From assembly GCA_963795555.1 (NCBI GenBank), contig CAWCHZ010000002.1, forward strand, positions 1,550,001 to 1,614,000: a stretch of DNA of 64,000 nt. Reading direction: 5' to 3'. Of this stretch, positions 10,276 through 19,906 are shown piece after piece; the stretch's first letter is position 1; the number at the start of each line of letters is the position of its first letter. A model generated the notes under the pieces. That model saw only the letters and a list, made by a program, of their open reading frames with translations. It did no database searches and was not told where the DNA came from. Source of the stretch: CAWCHZ01 sp963795555. GTDB lineage: Bacteria; Actinomycetota; Thermoleophilia; Solirubrobacterales; Solirubrobacteraceae. The position numbers and the translations under genes are program-made.

Positions 10276-10752
10276 CTAGCGCTGAGCGGCCGCCAGGCCC
10301 TCGATCTCATGTGGGCGCAGCAGCACGAGCAGCTCGCCGCCACGCGCGATGCGCAACGCGGCCAGGCCACCCTTCTTGAAGTCGACCCGACCTCCGGTCA
10401 GGTCATGGACCACGCCCGACAGGTCGGGCTCGTGGCCGACGATCAGGATCCGCGCATCGGCGTCCCAGCCGGCGAGCAGCTCGCGTGCGCCAGCGCCATC
10501 GAAGCCGCCCGACAGCGGCTCGTGGAGCACCGGCTCGATGCCCAGCGGCGCGCACGCCAGCCGCGCGGTGTCACGAGCCCGGACGCGCGGGCTGGTGAAC
10601 GCCGCGGTGAGCTGGACTCCCAGCCGCGCCAGCGTCGCGCCCGCCGCCTGCGACTGGCGCTCGCCGAGCGCCGTCAGACGTCGCTCGAAGTCCGGGCGCT
10701 CGCCGTGCGGCTCGGCCTCGCCGTGGCGCAACAGCCAGAGCTGACGGGCCAT
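10276..10752 (-). CDS. SixA-like histidine phosphatase
   Basis: Histidine phosphatase superfamily (phosphoglycerate-mutase fold). LRHGEA at residues 8-13 carries the phospho-accepting histidine (H10), and VGHEPD carries the second histidine. The size (158 residues) and single domain match SixA, which dephosphorylates phosphohistidine proteins, but the substrate here is unknown. ATG at 10752 is used; a GTG lies one codon upstream at 10755. The first 41 bp of the gene region are duplicated upstream, producing a 17-codon micro-ORF between the aldehyde dehydrogenase and this gene. Both junctions read TGATG. Confidence 0.88.
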   Translation of the reverse strand: MARQLWLLRHGEAEPHGERPDFERRLTALGERQSQAAGATLARLGVQLTAAFTSPRVRARDTARLACAPLGIEPVLHEPLSGGFDGAGARELLAGWDADARILIVGHEPDLSGVVHDLTGGRVDFKKGGLAALRIARGGELLVLLRPHEIEGLAAAQR

Positions 10753-10807
10753 CACGGCATCGCTCCGGCCTCGCCGTGGCGCAGCAGCCAGAGCTGGTGA
10801 GCCATCA
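10714..10807 (-). repeat. Duplicated 5' end of the sixA-like gene with bridging micro-ORF
   Basis: Two 41-bp direct repeats at 10714-10754 and 10767-10807 agree at 37 of 41 positions. The lower copy holds the true start of the phosphatase. The upper copy gives a 17-residue frame, MAHQLWLLRHGEAGAMP, from ATG 10805 to a stop at 10754-10752. Its start overlaps the aldehyde dehydrogenase stop (TGATG) and its stop overlaps the phosphatase ATG in the same way. Confidence 0.9.
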
Positions 10808-12292
10808 GGGCCGCCGTCCGCGTCCGTAGAGCAGCCTGAACAGCGCCGCGAACAGGCGGCTGGTGCGACGTCCGTAGGGGAACATGTGCAGCTCGCGCCA
10901 CGGCGCCAGTCGCGTGATCAGCAGCGACTGGCGAGCGCAGTACTTGCGGATGCCATCGCGCCCATGGCGGCTGCCGATGCCCGACGCCTTCCAACCGCCC
11001 ATCGGCAGCTCGAGCGCCACGTAGTTCAGCTGGGCGTCGTTGACGCAGACCGCGCCGGCCTGCAGACGACGCGCGATCCGCTCCCCCAGCGCGCGGTCCG
11101 ACGTCCAGACCGACGCCGCCAGGCCGTAGGGCGAGTCGTTGGCCAGCGCGATCGCCTGCTCGACGTCGCGCACGCGCATGATCGGTAGCGTCGGGCCGAA
11201 GGTCTCCTGCATCATCGCCCGCATCGTGTGGTCGACGTCGGCGAGCACCGTGGGCTCGTAGAAGTCGCCCGGCCCGGGGACGACCCTGCCGCCGGTCAGC
11301 ACGCGTGCGCCCTTCGACGCCGCCTCGCGCACGTGCGCGTCGATCGTCGCCAGCTGGGCGGGGCTGGCAATCGCGCCGACCTCGACGCTGCCGGGGCCGC
11401 GCGGCGGTCCCTGGCGCAGGCGCCCGACGCGCTCGGTCACAGCCGCGACGAACTCCTCGTAGACGGGCTCCTCGACATAGATGCGCTCCACCGAGATGCA
11501 GACCTGGCCGCTGTTGGCGAGCCCGTAGTAGGTGGCCGCGTTGGCGGCCCGCTCCAGGTCGGCGTCTGCGAGCACGATCATCGCGTCCTTGCCACCGAGC
11601 TCGAGGCTGACCGGCGTGAGGGTCCAAGCCGCGCGTGCCATCACCCTGCGGCCGGTCTCGGTCGAGCCGGTGAACTGGACGAAGTCGGCCACGTCGATCA
11701 GCGCCGCGGCGGTCGTCGCCTGTCCGGTGGCCACCTGAAAGACGCCATCCGGCACGCCGCACTGCGCCAGCATCTCGGCCATCAGCAGCGACGTCAGCGG
11801 AGTGAGATGGGATGGCTTGAGGATCGTCGCGTTGCCGGCGGCGAGCGCCGGGATGCAGTCGCCGAAGGAGTTCACGAGCGGAAAGTTCCACGGCCCGATC
11901 ACGCCGACCAGCCCGACGGGCTGATAGCGCACCAGCAGCCGGCGACCGAGCACGAATGGATTGGCGCTGCGCACCCGCTCGTCGGCGAGATAGTCGGCGG
12001 CGTGCTTGGCCCAGAAGCCGAACGAGCTGGCGGCGTAGCTGAGCTCGGCGATCTGCGCGTCCTCATAGGGCTTGCCGGTCTCGGCGACGATCGTCCGCAC
12101 GACGCGATCGGCGTTGTCGATCAGCCAGCGCTGCGCGCGGCGCAGGATGCGACCCCGCCCAGCGAAGCCGAGCGCCTGCCAGGCAGGCTGCACGCCGCGT
12201 GCGCGCTCGGCCATCGCGTGGACCTCCTCCGGCGGCTGGTCAGCGACCGTGCCGATGGTCTCGCCGCTCGCAGGGTTGCGGACCTCGATCAT
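10805..12292 (-). CDS. NAD(P)-dependent aldehyde dehydrogenase
   Basis: Oxidises an aldehyde to its acid. The 495 residues fit the family. Key motifs are the cofactor segment IGPWNFPL, the general-base region LELGGKDAMIV with the catalytic glutamate, and NSGQVCISVERIYV with the nucleophilic cysteine. An extra C-terminal tail (WRELHMFPYGRRTSRLFAALFRLLYGRG) resembles membrane-associated or broad-specificity members, so succinate-semialdehyde is only one possible substrate. ATG at 12292 is chosen at the start of homology (MIEVRNPASGETIG). It is divergent from mtnA and probably translationally linked to the downstream phosphatase. Confidence 0.92.
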   Translation of the reverse strand: MIEVRNPASGETIGTVADQPPEEVHAMAERARGVQPAWQALGFAGRGRILRRAQRWLIDNADRVVRTIVAETGKPYEDAQIAELSYAASSFGFWAKHAADYLADERVRSANPFVLGRRLLVRYQPVGLVGVIGPWNFPLVNSFGDCIPALAAGNATILKPSHLTPLTSLLMAEMLAQCGVPDGVFQVATGQATTAAALIDVADFVQFTGSTETGRRVMARAAWTLTPVSLELGGKDAMIVLADADLERAANAATYYGLANSGQVCISVERIYVEEPVYEEFVAAVTERVGRLRQGPPRGPGSVEVGAIASPAQLATIDAHVREAASKGARVLTGGRVVPGPGDFYEPTVLADVDHTMRAMMQETFGPTLPIMRVRDVEQAIALANDSPYGLAASVWTSDRALGERIARRLQAGAVCVNDAQLNYVALELPMGGWKASGIGSRHGRDGIRKYCARQSLLITRLAPWRELHMFPYGRRTSRLFAALFRLLYGRGRRP

Positions 12293-12383
12293 CGCTCCAG
12301 CCGGGGGTTGTGTGCGATCCACTGGTCCTCTCCGCCGCCGGTCGCGCCGAAGGCTAGCGTGGCGCGCTAGTGTCGGTGCGGGG

Positions 12384-13496
12384 ATGGCATCGGGGTTGCG
12401 GCATGTCGAGGGTACGCTGGAGATACTCGACCAGACGCGCCTGCCGGCCGAGGAGGTCTGGCTGCGCTGCGCCGACCCGGCGGCGGTCGCCGACGCGATC
12501 CTGCGGCTTGCGGTCCGCGGCGCGCCGGCGATCGGCATCGCCGGCGCGTACGGCCTGGTGCTGGCACTCCGCGACGGGGCGCTCGCAGCGGACGCCGGCG
12601 CCGCCGAGATCCACCAGCGCTTCGACGCTGCCTTCGACCTGCTCGCCGCGACCAGGCCCACCGCCGTCAACCTGCGCCACGCGCTCGACGCCGCCCGCCT
12701 GGCCTTCGATGCCGCCGTGGGCAGCGAGGTAGGCCCGACGCGAAGCGCCGACGTCGAGCAAGCGCCGCGCGCCGCCGGAGCCCCGAGCGCGCTGCGGGTC
12801 GCCGCGCACGAGGCGGTCCTGGCAGCGGCCCGGGCGATCGAGCGCGACCAGATCGATGCCGACCGGCGCATGGCCGAGCACGGCCTGGAGCTGTTTCGCC
12901 CCGGCGATCGGGTGCTGACGCACTGCAACACGGGCGGCCTGGCCACCGGCGGTCAGGGCACCGCCGGGGGGGTGATCGAGGCCGCTTGGCGGGCCGGACG
13001 GCTGGCGCACGTCTGGGTCGACGAGACCCGGCCACTGCTGCAGGGCGCACGGCTGACGGCCTGGGAGCTGGCGCGTGCCGGCGTGCCATTCCAGCTGGTG
13101 ACGGACTCCAGCGTCGGCACGCTGATGAGCCGCGGCCTAGTCGATCGCGTGATCGTCGGCGCCGATCGCATCGCCGCGAACGGCGACGTCGCCAACAAGA
13201 TCGGCACCTACACGGTGGCGGCGCTGGCCCATCGCCACGACGTGCCGTTCTACGTGGCGGCTCCCCGCTCGACGCTCGACCCGTGCACCGCGGCCGGTCG
13301 CGACATCGTGATCGAGCAGCGCGATCCAGCCGAGGTGACGACGCTCGCCGGACGGCCGGTCGCGCCCGCCGGCGTCAACGCCGCCAACTGGGCGTTCGAC
13401 GTGACGCCAAACGAGCTCGTCGGCGCGATCGTCACCGAGGTCGGCGTGCTGCGGCCGCCCTATGCGGACGCGATCGCGCGGGCGCTCGACCGCTGA
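12384..13496 (+). CDS. mtnA: S-methyl-5-thioribose-1-phosphate isomerase
   Basis: Converts methylthioribose-1-phosphate to methylthioribulose-1-phosphate in the methionine salvage pathway. The 370 residues contain the family motifs RGAPAIGIAGAYG, THCNTGGLATGGQGTAGG (catalytic cysteine) and GADRIAANGDVANKIGTY (catalytic aspartate). Homology starts at SGLRHVEGTLEILDQ, so ATG at 12384 is used although the frame is open upstream. A TAGTGT box at 12368-12373 lies 10 nt before it. No other mtn gene adjoins. The region after the stop is a 17-bp tandem repeat resembling the last codons of the gene. Confidence 0.95.
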   Translation: MASGLRHVEGTLEILDQTRLPAEEVWLRCADPAAVADAILRLAVRGAPAIGIAGAYGLVLALRDGALAADAGAAEIHQRFDAAFDLLAATRPTAVNLRHALDAARLAFDAAVGSEVGPTRSADVEQAPRAAGAPSALRVAAHEAVLAAARAIERDQIDADRRMAEHGLELFRPGDRVLTHCNTGGLATGGQGTAGGVIEAAWRAGRLAHVWVDETRPLLQGARLTAWELARAGVPFQLVTDSSVGTLMSRGLVDRVIVGADRIAANGDVANKIGTYTVAALAHRHDVPFYVAAPRSTLDPCTAAGRDIVIEQRDPAEVTTLAGRPVAPAGVNAANWAFDVTPNELVGAIVTEVGVLRPPYADAIARALDR

Positions 13497-13503
13497 GGAC
13501 CGA

Positions 13504-13571
13504 GCGCTCCGCAGGACCCAGCGCTCCGCAGGACCCAGCGCTCCGCAGGACCCAGCGCCTCCGCAGGACCC
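13504..13571 (+). repeat. 17-bp tandem repeat, four copies, after mtnA
   Basis: Three identical copies of GCGCTCCGCAGGACCCA at 13504-13520, 13521-13537 and 13538-13554, and a fourth with one inserted base to 13571. The native mtnA end (GCGCTCGACCGCTGAGGACC) looks like an ancestral unit. The array lies between the convergent mtnA and cyclophilin genes. Confidence 0.95.
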
Positions 13572-13582
13572 CGCCCGATCCG

Positions 13583-14041
13583 TCAGGCGGCCAGCTCGAC
13601 GCGCTCGATCACCGGCGGCTCGAGCGGCCGGTCGTTCTGACCGGTTGGACTCTGCTCGAGGCGATTGACGACGTCCATGCCGCCCACCACATGCCCGAAG
13701 ACGGTGTGCTTGCCGTCCAACCAGGGCGCCTCGGTCGTCGTCACGATGAAGAACTGCGAGCCGTTGGTGTTCGGCCCCGCATTGGCCATCGCCAGGGCGC
13801 CGCGCACGACACGGTGATCGTTGATCTCGTCCTCGAAAGTGTAGCCCGGGCCGCCGGTGCCGGTGCCCCGCGGGCAGCCGCCCTGGACCATGAAGTCCGG
13901 GATGACCCGGTGGAAGATCAGCCCGTCGTAGAAACCCTCCTGGGCGAGCTTGCGGAAGTTCGCGACCGTCTTGGGCGCGTCGTCGTCGAGCAGCTCGATC
14001 ACGATCGCGCCTTCGCTCGTATGCATGGTTGCCTGGGACAT
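13583..14041 (-). CDS. Cyclophilin-type peptidyl-prolyl isomerase
   Basis: Catalyses cis/trans isomerisation of prolyl bonds in cytoplasmic proteins; no signal peptide is visible. The 152-residue protein carries FHRVIPDFMVQGGCPRGTGTGGPGY with the catalytic arginine, and GSQFFIVT, both diagnostic. ATG at 14041 is chosen over an upstream start because a strong GGAGGAG Shine-Dalgarno precedes it by about 4 nt and homology begins within five residues (MHTSEGAIVIEL). It lies 126 bp downstream of the DEAD-box helicase gene on the same strand. Confidence 0.95.
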   Translation of the reverse strand: MSQATMHTSEGAIVIELLDDDAPKTVANFRKLAQEGFYDGLIFHRVIPDFMVQGGCPRGTGTGGPGYTFEDEINDHRVVRGALAMANAGPNTNGSQFFIVTTTEAPWLDGKHTVFGHVVGGMDVVNRLEQSPTGQNDRPLEPPVIERVELAA

Positions 14042-14167
14042 CTGCTCCTCCACGTGATCTTTTGTGTTCGCCCTGACGGTCAGCGGCGCGCTTGCGTCTG
14101 CCATCTCGGCTGCCCGCGCGCCGCGGTGGCCCTGAGCCCGGGCAAGCTGCGCCGCGCTCAGGCCCGC

Positions 14168-15619
14168 TCAGCCCCGCGCCGGCTCCAGTCGCAGCTCCAC
14201 GCCGCGCACGACGCTGCCGCCAAGCGCATCGACTACTCGCGTCGCCTCGCCGGCCGGCACCTCGACCAGCGAGAAGCGCTCCAGCACGCGCACGTTGCGG
14301 ATCGCCTCGCCCTCCAGCCCTCCGGTCGTCGCCAGCGCGGCGACCAGATCGGGCTCCTCGAGCCCGTCCGCCCGTCCCGCCGCGACGATCAGCTTCAGAT
14401 AGGGCTCGGCGCCGTTGCGCGCGAGCTCCGGCTTGTCGTGGCGATGCGGGCGCCGCCGGATCGGCGCGGGCGGGACGTGAACGCCCTCCTGCCAGACCGC
14501 GATGCGCGTGTTGGCGTTGCGCTCGATCGCCTCGATCTCACGCCGCTGGCGCGGCTCGAAGAACGTGATCGCGCGACCCGACCGCCCGACACGGCCGGTA
14601 CGACCGATCCGATGCACGTAGACGTCGGGGGACGTGGGCACGTCGTAGTTGATCACGTGGGTGACCGTCGAGATGTCCAGCCCGCGCGCCGCGACGTCGG
14701 TGGCCACGAGGATCGGGACGCGGCCGGCCTTGAAGGCGAGCATCACGCCGTCGCGCGAGCCCTGGCTCATGTCGCCGTGCAGCGCCTTGACGTCGATTCC
14801 CCGGTCGCGCAGGGTGCGGTAGAGCTGATCGCAGCGGATCTTCGTGCGCACGAAGACGATCGCCTGCTGCGGGCGCTCGGCGCCCAGCACGCGGACCAGC
14901 TGATCGAGCTTCTCGCGCTGGGACACCTCCAGGGCGAACTGCTCGACGGTGTCGATCGTCAGCGTCTTGGCTTCGACCTTCACCGAGACCGGGTCGTAGA
15001 GATAGCGCTCGGCCAGCCCACGGATCTCCGGCGGCACGGTGGCGGAGAAGAGGGCCGTCTGGCGGCTGCCCGGCGTCAGCGCGAGGATCCGCTCGACGTC
15101 CTCCAGGAAGCCGAGGTCGAGCATCTCGTCGGCCTCGTCGAGCACAACGAAGCGACAGCCGGTGAGCATCAGCGAGTGGCGCGAGATCAGGTCCCGCACG
15201 CGCCCGACGGTGCCGACGACGATCTGCCCACCCGCACGCAGCTGGGCCTGCTGGGAGCGAATCGGCGCACCGCCGAAGACGGCCACCACGTCGACGCCTT
15301 TGCGGGCGCCGTACGATCGCAGCGCCTGGGTCACCTGGATGCAGAGCTCGCGCGTCGGCGTCAGCACCAGCCCCTGCACGTCGCTGTCGTTCGGATCGAC
15401 GTACTCGATCATCGGCAGGCCGAAGGCGGCCGTCTTGCCGGTTCCCGTCTGCGCCTGGCCGATGACGTCGCGGCCCGCCAGCAGCGGTGGGATCGCCTGC
15501 AGCTGGATCGGGCTGGGCGCCTCGTAGCCGACGTCGCGCAGCGCGGCCAGCACCGGCTCCGAGAGGCCGAGCTCGGCGAACGTCGCGATCGTTGGCTGGT
15601 CGGCGAGGGGGGTCTGCAT
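14168..15619 (-). CDS. DEAD-box RNA helicase
   Basis: ATP-dependent RNA helicase likely acting in ribosome assembly or RNA decay. The Q motif FAELGLSEPVLAALRDVGYEAPSPIQ is at residues 14-39, Walker A TGTGKT at 58-63, DEAD at 161-164, SAT follows, and the HRIGRTGR motif VI is present. The C-terminal 80 residues (about 405-483) form a DbpA-like RNA-binding domain (VRGVELRLEPARG end), so it resembles CsdA/DeaD-type enzymes. A TAACCT box at 15649-15654 could be the -10 element. The short leader contains a six-residue micro-ORF whose stop overlaps this start (TGATG). Confidence 0.94.
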   Translation of the reverse strand: MQTPLADQPTIATFAELGLSEPVLAALRDVGYEAPSPIQLQAIPPLLAGRDVIGQAQTGTGKTAAFGLPMIEYVDPNDSDVQGLVLTPTRELCIQVTQALRSYGARKGVDVVAVFGGAPIRSQQAQLRAGGQIVVGTVGRVRDLISRHSLMLTGCRFVVLDEADEMLDLGFLEDVERILALTPGSRQTALFSATVPPEIRGLAERYLYDPVSVKVEAKTLTIDTVEQFALEVSQREKLDQLVRVLGAERPQQAIVFVRTKIRCDQLYRTLRDRGIDVKALHGDMSQGSRDGVMLAFKAGRVPILVATDVAARGLDISTVTHVINYDVPTSPDVYVHRIGRTGRVGRSGRAITFFEPRQRREIEAIERNANTRIAVWQEGVHVPPAPIRRRPHRHDKPELARNGAEPYLKLIVAAGRADGLEEPDLVAALATTGGLEGEAIRNVRVLERFSLVEVPAGEATRVVDALGGSVVRGVELRLEPARG

Positions 15620-15647
15620 CAGGGGAATCGTGTCTCCATCAGGGGAA
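15617..15647 (-). repeat. 11-bp direct repeat at the helicase start, with 6-codon micro-ORF
   Basis: The 11 bases around the helicase start codon (15617-15627) recur at 15637-15647. The upstream copy provides an ATG at 15639 and a frame METRFP whose TGA overlaps the helicase ATG. The duplication therefore copies the start-codon context. Confidence 0.6.
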
Positions 15648-15656
15648 GAGGTTAGA

Positions 15657-15728
15657 GCGCTGCGGCTCCGCGGCGCCGAACGGGGCTGCAGTGACCGGCT
15701 CGCGCTGCGGCTCCGCGGCGCCGAACGG
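15657..15728 (+). repeat. 27-bp perfect direct repeat
   Basis: A 27-bp sequence beginning GCGCTGCGGCTCCGCGGCGC at 15657-15683 recurs exactly at 15702-15728, 45 bp away. It lies in the gap between the quinone oxidoreductase stop and the helicase start. No spacer series or dyad suggests a recognised element. Confidence 0.95.
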
Positions 15729-15742
15729 AGCCTCCGCCGCGT

Positions 15743-16696
15743 TCACCGGCGCGGATCGAGCAGCAGCTTGCCTTGTGTCCGACGAGACTGGAGCTCGCGC
15801 TGCGCCCGCACCGCCTCGCTCAGCCCATAGGTGCCTCCGACCACCACGCGCAGCTCACCGCGAGCGACGCGATCGAGCAGGTCGGCGAGGGCGGTGGCGA
15901 TCATCTGCGGGCGCTCCAGGCAGTGCATCAGCCAGAAGCCCGCGACCGTCCGCGAGCTGCGCAGCAGCTGCTGGGTACCGAGCTGGCGCGGCTGGCCGGA
16001 GGCGATTCCGCAGATGACGAGGCGTCCGAACGGTGCCAGCGCCGCCAGCGAGGCATCGAACACCTCGCCGCCGGCCATCTCGATCACCACATCGACGGGT
16101 TGTCCGGCATTTGCCTCGAGCAGTCGCTCGGTCAGCCGGGGACCGGCGGGGTCGACCGCCGCGTCGGCGCCGAGCTCCAGCGCCAGCCGACGCTTGGCGT
16201 CGCTGGAGGCGGTGGCGATCACGCGGCCGGCGCCGAGCTGCCGAGCCAGCTGGACCGTGAGCGAGCCCACGCCACCGGCCGCGGCGTGCACCACCACGGC
16301 CTCCCCGGGCCGCAGCGCCGCCGAGGTGCGCAAGACGTGGAAGGCGGTCACGCCCTGCACGAGCACGGCCAGCGCCTGGTCGTCGGAGACATCCGGGGGG
16401 ATCGGGAAGGTGCGCTCGGCGGGGACCGCCACGTACTCCGCGTAGCCACCCGATCCGCACAGGGCGATGACCCGCTCACCGTCGTCGGTGCGGATCCCGG
16501 CGACCTCGATGCCGGGCACGAGCGGCAGCGTCATCTTGGCGACGTAGGAGTTCTCGCGCTGGTGGGTGTCGGCGTAGTTGACGCCCGCGCGGCGAACCTC
16601 GATCAGCACCTCGTCGGCGCCCGGCTGCGGGACGGGCAGCTCGACCAGCTGCAGGACCTCGGGACCGCCGAACCGCGTGATCTGGATGGCCCGCAC
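15743..16696 (-). CDS. Zinc-independent quinone oxidoreductase (MDR family)
   Basis: NADPH-dependent one- or two-electron reductase of quinones or enones. The 317 residues show the MDR architecture: GroES-like N-terminal domain with GVNYADTHQRENSY and LPLVPGIEVAG, and a Rossmann domain with HAAAGGVGSLTVQLARQLGA. The zinc-binding residues of alcohol dehydrogenases are missing, which places it with QOR-type enzymes. GTG at 16696 is used (homology starts VRAIQITRFGGPEVL); a TAGCCT box at 16705-16710 ends 8 nt before it, consistent with a leaderless mRNA. It is divergent from the PfkB kinase. Confidence 0.92.
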   Translation of the reverse strand: MRAIQITRFGGPEVLQLVELPVPQPGADEVLIEVRRAGVNYADTHQRENSYVAKMTLPLVPGIEVAGIRTDDGERVIALCGSGGYAEYVAVPAERTFPIPPDVSDDQALAVLVQGVTAFHVLRTSAALRPGEAVVVHAAAGGVGSLTVQLARQLGAGRVIATASSDAKRRLALELGADAAVDPAGPRLTERLLEANAGQPVDVVIEMAGGEVFDASLAALAPFGRLVICGIASGQPRQLGTQQLLRSSRTVAGFWLMHCLERPQMIATALADLLDRVARGELRVVVGGTYGLSEAVRAQRELQSRRTQGKLLLDPRR

Positions 16697-16828
16697 GCGG
16701 CGTGAGGCTAGCGTCTGCCGATACGCTTCGCGCCCAGCGCGGCCGACCGGTGCGGCAATGCCCAGCGTGGCCGACCGGCGGCACAAGCATCAACAGCACA
16801 GTCCATCGGCAGGGAGAGAACTGGCCCC

Positions 16829-17764
16829 ATGACCGTCACCGTCGTCGGCTCGATCGCGTTCGATGCCGTCCAGACGCCGTTCGGCGTGCGCGAGCGGATG
16901 CTCGGCGGCTCGGCCGTGCACTTCTCGCTTGCGGCGTCGTTCTTCTGCGACGTGCGCGTCGTCGGGCCGGTCGGCGAGGACTTCGGCGAGGACGAGTATG
17001 CCGTCCTGCGCGCGCGCGGCGTCGACACCGAGGACATCGAGCGCGTGCCCGGCGGGCGCACGTTCTTCTGGGCCGGCCACTACGACTACGACCTCAACAC
17101 CGCGCACACCGACGACACCCAGCTCAACGTCTTCGGTGACTTCGCCCCCAAGCTCTCGCCGGCGTCGCGCGAGGCCGACGTGCTGTTCCTGGCCAACATC
17201 CAGCCCGATCTGCAGCGCGCGGTGCGCGAGCAGTGCGCCACGGCGCGCTTCGTCGCGATGGACTCGATGAACCTCTGGATCGAGACAGCGCGCGACTCGC
17301 TGATCCGCACGATCGGCCGCGTCGACGCGGTGCTGATGAACGATGCCGAGCTGAGGATGCTCACGCAGGAGCCCAACCTGCTGCGCGCGATGCGCGCCGT
17401 CAGCGCGATGGGCCCGCGCATCGTCGTCGCCAAGCAGGGTGAGTACGGCGCGGCGCTCTACAGCGAGGAGGGCTTCTTCGCGCTGCCGGCTTACCCGCTC
17501 GAGACGGTCGTCGACCCAACCGGCGCCGGCGACTCGTTTGCCGGCGGCTTCGTCGGCTACCTCGCGGCTCATCCCGACGAGCAGCTGGAGGGCGACCTGC
17601 TGCGTCGCGCGATGGCCTACGGGACCGCGATCGCGTCGTTCAACGTCGAGCGGTTCGGCACCGAGCGGGTCCAGCGCCTGGCGGCCGACGAGCTCGCCGA
17701 GCGCGTCGCCGAGCTGCAGCAGCTGACCTCGTTCGTGCACGTGCCGCTCGCCCTGCGGGGCTGA
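16829..17764 (+). CDS. PfkB-family sugar/nucleoside kinase
   Basis: ATP-dependent kinase of the ribokinase superfamily, 311 residues. The C-terminal signature DPTGAGDSFAGGF contains the anion hole and catalytic aspartate; the N-terminal glycine motif is LGGSAVHFSLAA. The substrate is not evident; a histidine/tyrosine/aspartate-rich stretch (AGHYDYDLNTAHTDD) in the middle is not typical of ribokinase or fructokinase. An AGGGAGAG Shine-Dalgarno at 16811-16818 supports the ATG at 16829, so this gene, unlike many neighbours, has a classical leader. mtnA nearby makes a salvage-pathway nucleoside kinase conceivable but unproven. Confidence 0.88.
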   Translation: MTVTVVGSIAFDAVQTPFGVRERMLGGSAVHFSLAASFFCDVRVVGPVGEDFGEDEYAVLRARGVDTEDIERVPGGRTFFWAGHYDYDLNTAHTDDTQLNVFGDFAPKLSPASREADVLFLANIQPDLQRAVREQCATARFVAMDSMNLWIETARDSLIRTIGRVDAVLMNDAELRMLTQEPNLLRAMRAVSAMGPRIVVAKQGEYGAALYSEEGFFALPAYPLETVVDPTGAGDSFAGGFVGYLAAHPDEQLEGDLLRRAMAYGTAIASFNVERFGTERVQRLAADELAERVAELQQLTSFVHVPLALRG

Positions 17765-17790
17765 GCGGACCGGTCCGGCGGCACCCGCCG

Positions 17791-17857
17791 CAGGCCGATT
17801 CCGGCGTCGCCAGGGCAGGCTATTCCGGCATCGCCCGGGCAGGCTGATTCCGGCGCG
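17791..17857 (+). repeat. Degenerate 24-25-bp tandem repeat, three copies
   Basis: Units starting CAGGCNGATTCCGGC occur at 17791-17815, 17816-17839 and 17840-17857 (partial), differing at a few positions. The array sits after the PfkB kinase gene and just before the promoter of the next small membrane protein gene. Confidence 0.85.
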
Positions 17858-17892
17858 TATCCCCCGCGGATCGGCTAGCATCGAAGGCGCGA

Positions 17893-18156
17893 GTGGGCTG
17901 GACGTTCGTCTACCTGATGATCATCCTCAAGGTGCCGATCGTGGCGCTGTTTTTGATCGTGCGCTGGGCGGTCAAGCAGACGCCTGACGCCCCGCAGGCC
18001 GAGCGCGACGACGGTGGCATCAAGCGCCCGCTGCGGCCGCATCCGCGCGGCCCGCTCGTCCATCCACGGCGTCGCGGTCCGCACGGCGGCGCGCAGGTCG
18101 CCGCGCCGGCGCGGATGCGCTGCGCGGTCACGCGTGCCCGCGCGCGCGAGCTCTGA
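17893..18156 (+). CDS. Small single-span membrane protein
   Basis: 87 residues: one N-terminal membrane helix (about residues 3-28, VYLMIILKVPIVALFLIVRWAV) followed by a short acidic DDGG motif and a long basic arginine/proline tail. I do not recognise a characterised family. GTG at 17893 is the start; a TAGCAT box at 17876-17881 precedes it by 11 nt and a GAAGG stretch at 17883-17887 could serve as ribosome binding site. It is followed by another small membrane protein gene and citrate synthase on the same strand. Confidence 0.72.
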   Translation: MGWTFVYLMIILKVPIVALFLIVRWAVKQTPDAPQAERDDGGIKRPLRPHPRGPLVHPRRRGPHGGAQVAAPARMRCAVTRARAREL

Positions 18157-18191
18157 CCTCGCCGCGGCGATCCAGTAGTCTCGCGCCCGTC

Positions 18192-18404
18192 ATGTCAGTC
18201 GTTGGGATCGTGATCGCCGCCGCGCCGTCGCGGGCCCCTTTCTATGTGCTCGGCGGCGCGCTCGTGGTCTGGGCGGTCGGGCTGTCGTTCGTCGGCATGC
18301 GCCAGCCCAGCTTTCCGGGCAGCGAGCGCCGGATGCGAGCCGTGATCGCCGTCAGCGTCGCGCTCTTCTTGGGCGCGATCCTGTCGGCGATCCTCACGAG
18401 CTGA
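18192..18404 (+). CDS. Small two-span membrane protein
   Basis: 70 residues with two membrane helices (about 16-36 and 48-68) joined by a short polar loop GMRQPSFPGSERRMRA. The loop and spacing resemble small subunits or assembly factors of respiratory complexes, but nothing diagnostic is present. TAGTCT at 18176-18181 lies 10 nt before the ATG. The neighbour downstream is citrate synthase, 118 bp away with its own promoter-like sequence. Function unknown. Confidence 0.7.
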   Translation: MSVVGIVIAAAPSRAPFYVLGGALVVWAVGLSFVGMRQPSFPGSERRMRAVIAVSVALFLGAILSAILTS

Positions 18405-18522
18405 CGGCGACGGCGGACGTTCGCGCGCGGTCGCTTCGCGGCTGGCGGGGTGGCCCGCTACGCGCGCTCGCAATAATCACGGATAGACCCCGCGTCGGAC
18501 GCAAGCAGCCGAGAGGAGCACG

Positions 18523-19857
<1,335 letters not shown>

Positions 19858-19906
19858 GCCGCCCGCGGTGCAGCGTTGAGCCGCTGAGAGTCGAGCGGGC
19901 GGAGCG

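Noticed and set aside
12293..12383. SAM riboswitch before mtnA
   Set aside because: The candidate promoter leaves at most a few leader bases and no riboswitch core is visible.
17791..17857. Mobile-element end or attachment site
   Set aside because: It is a simple tandem array; no inverted ends, target-site duplication or integrase gene occurs nearby.
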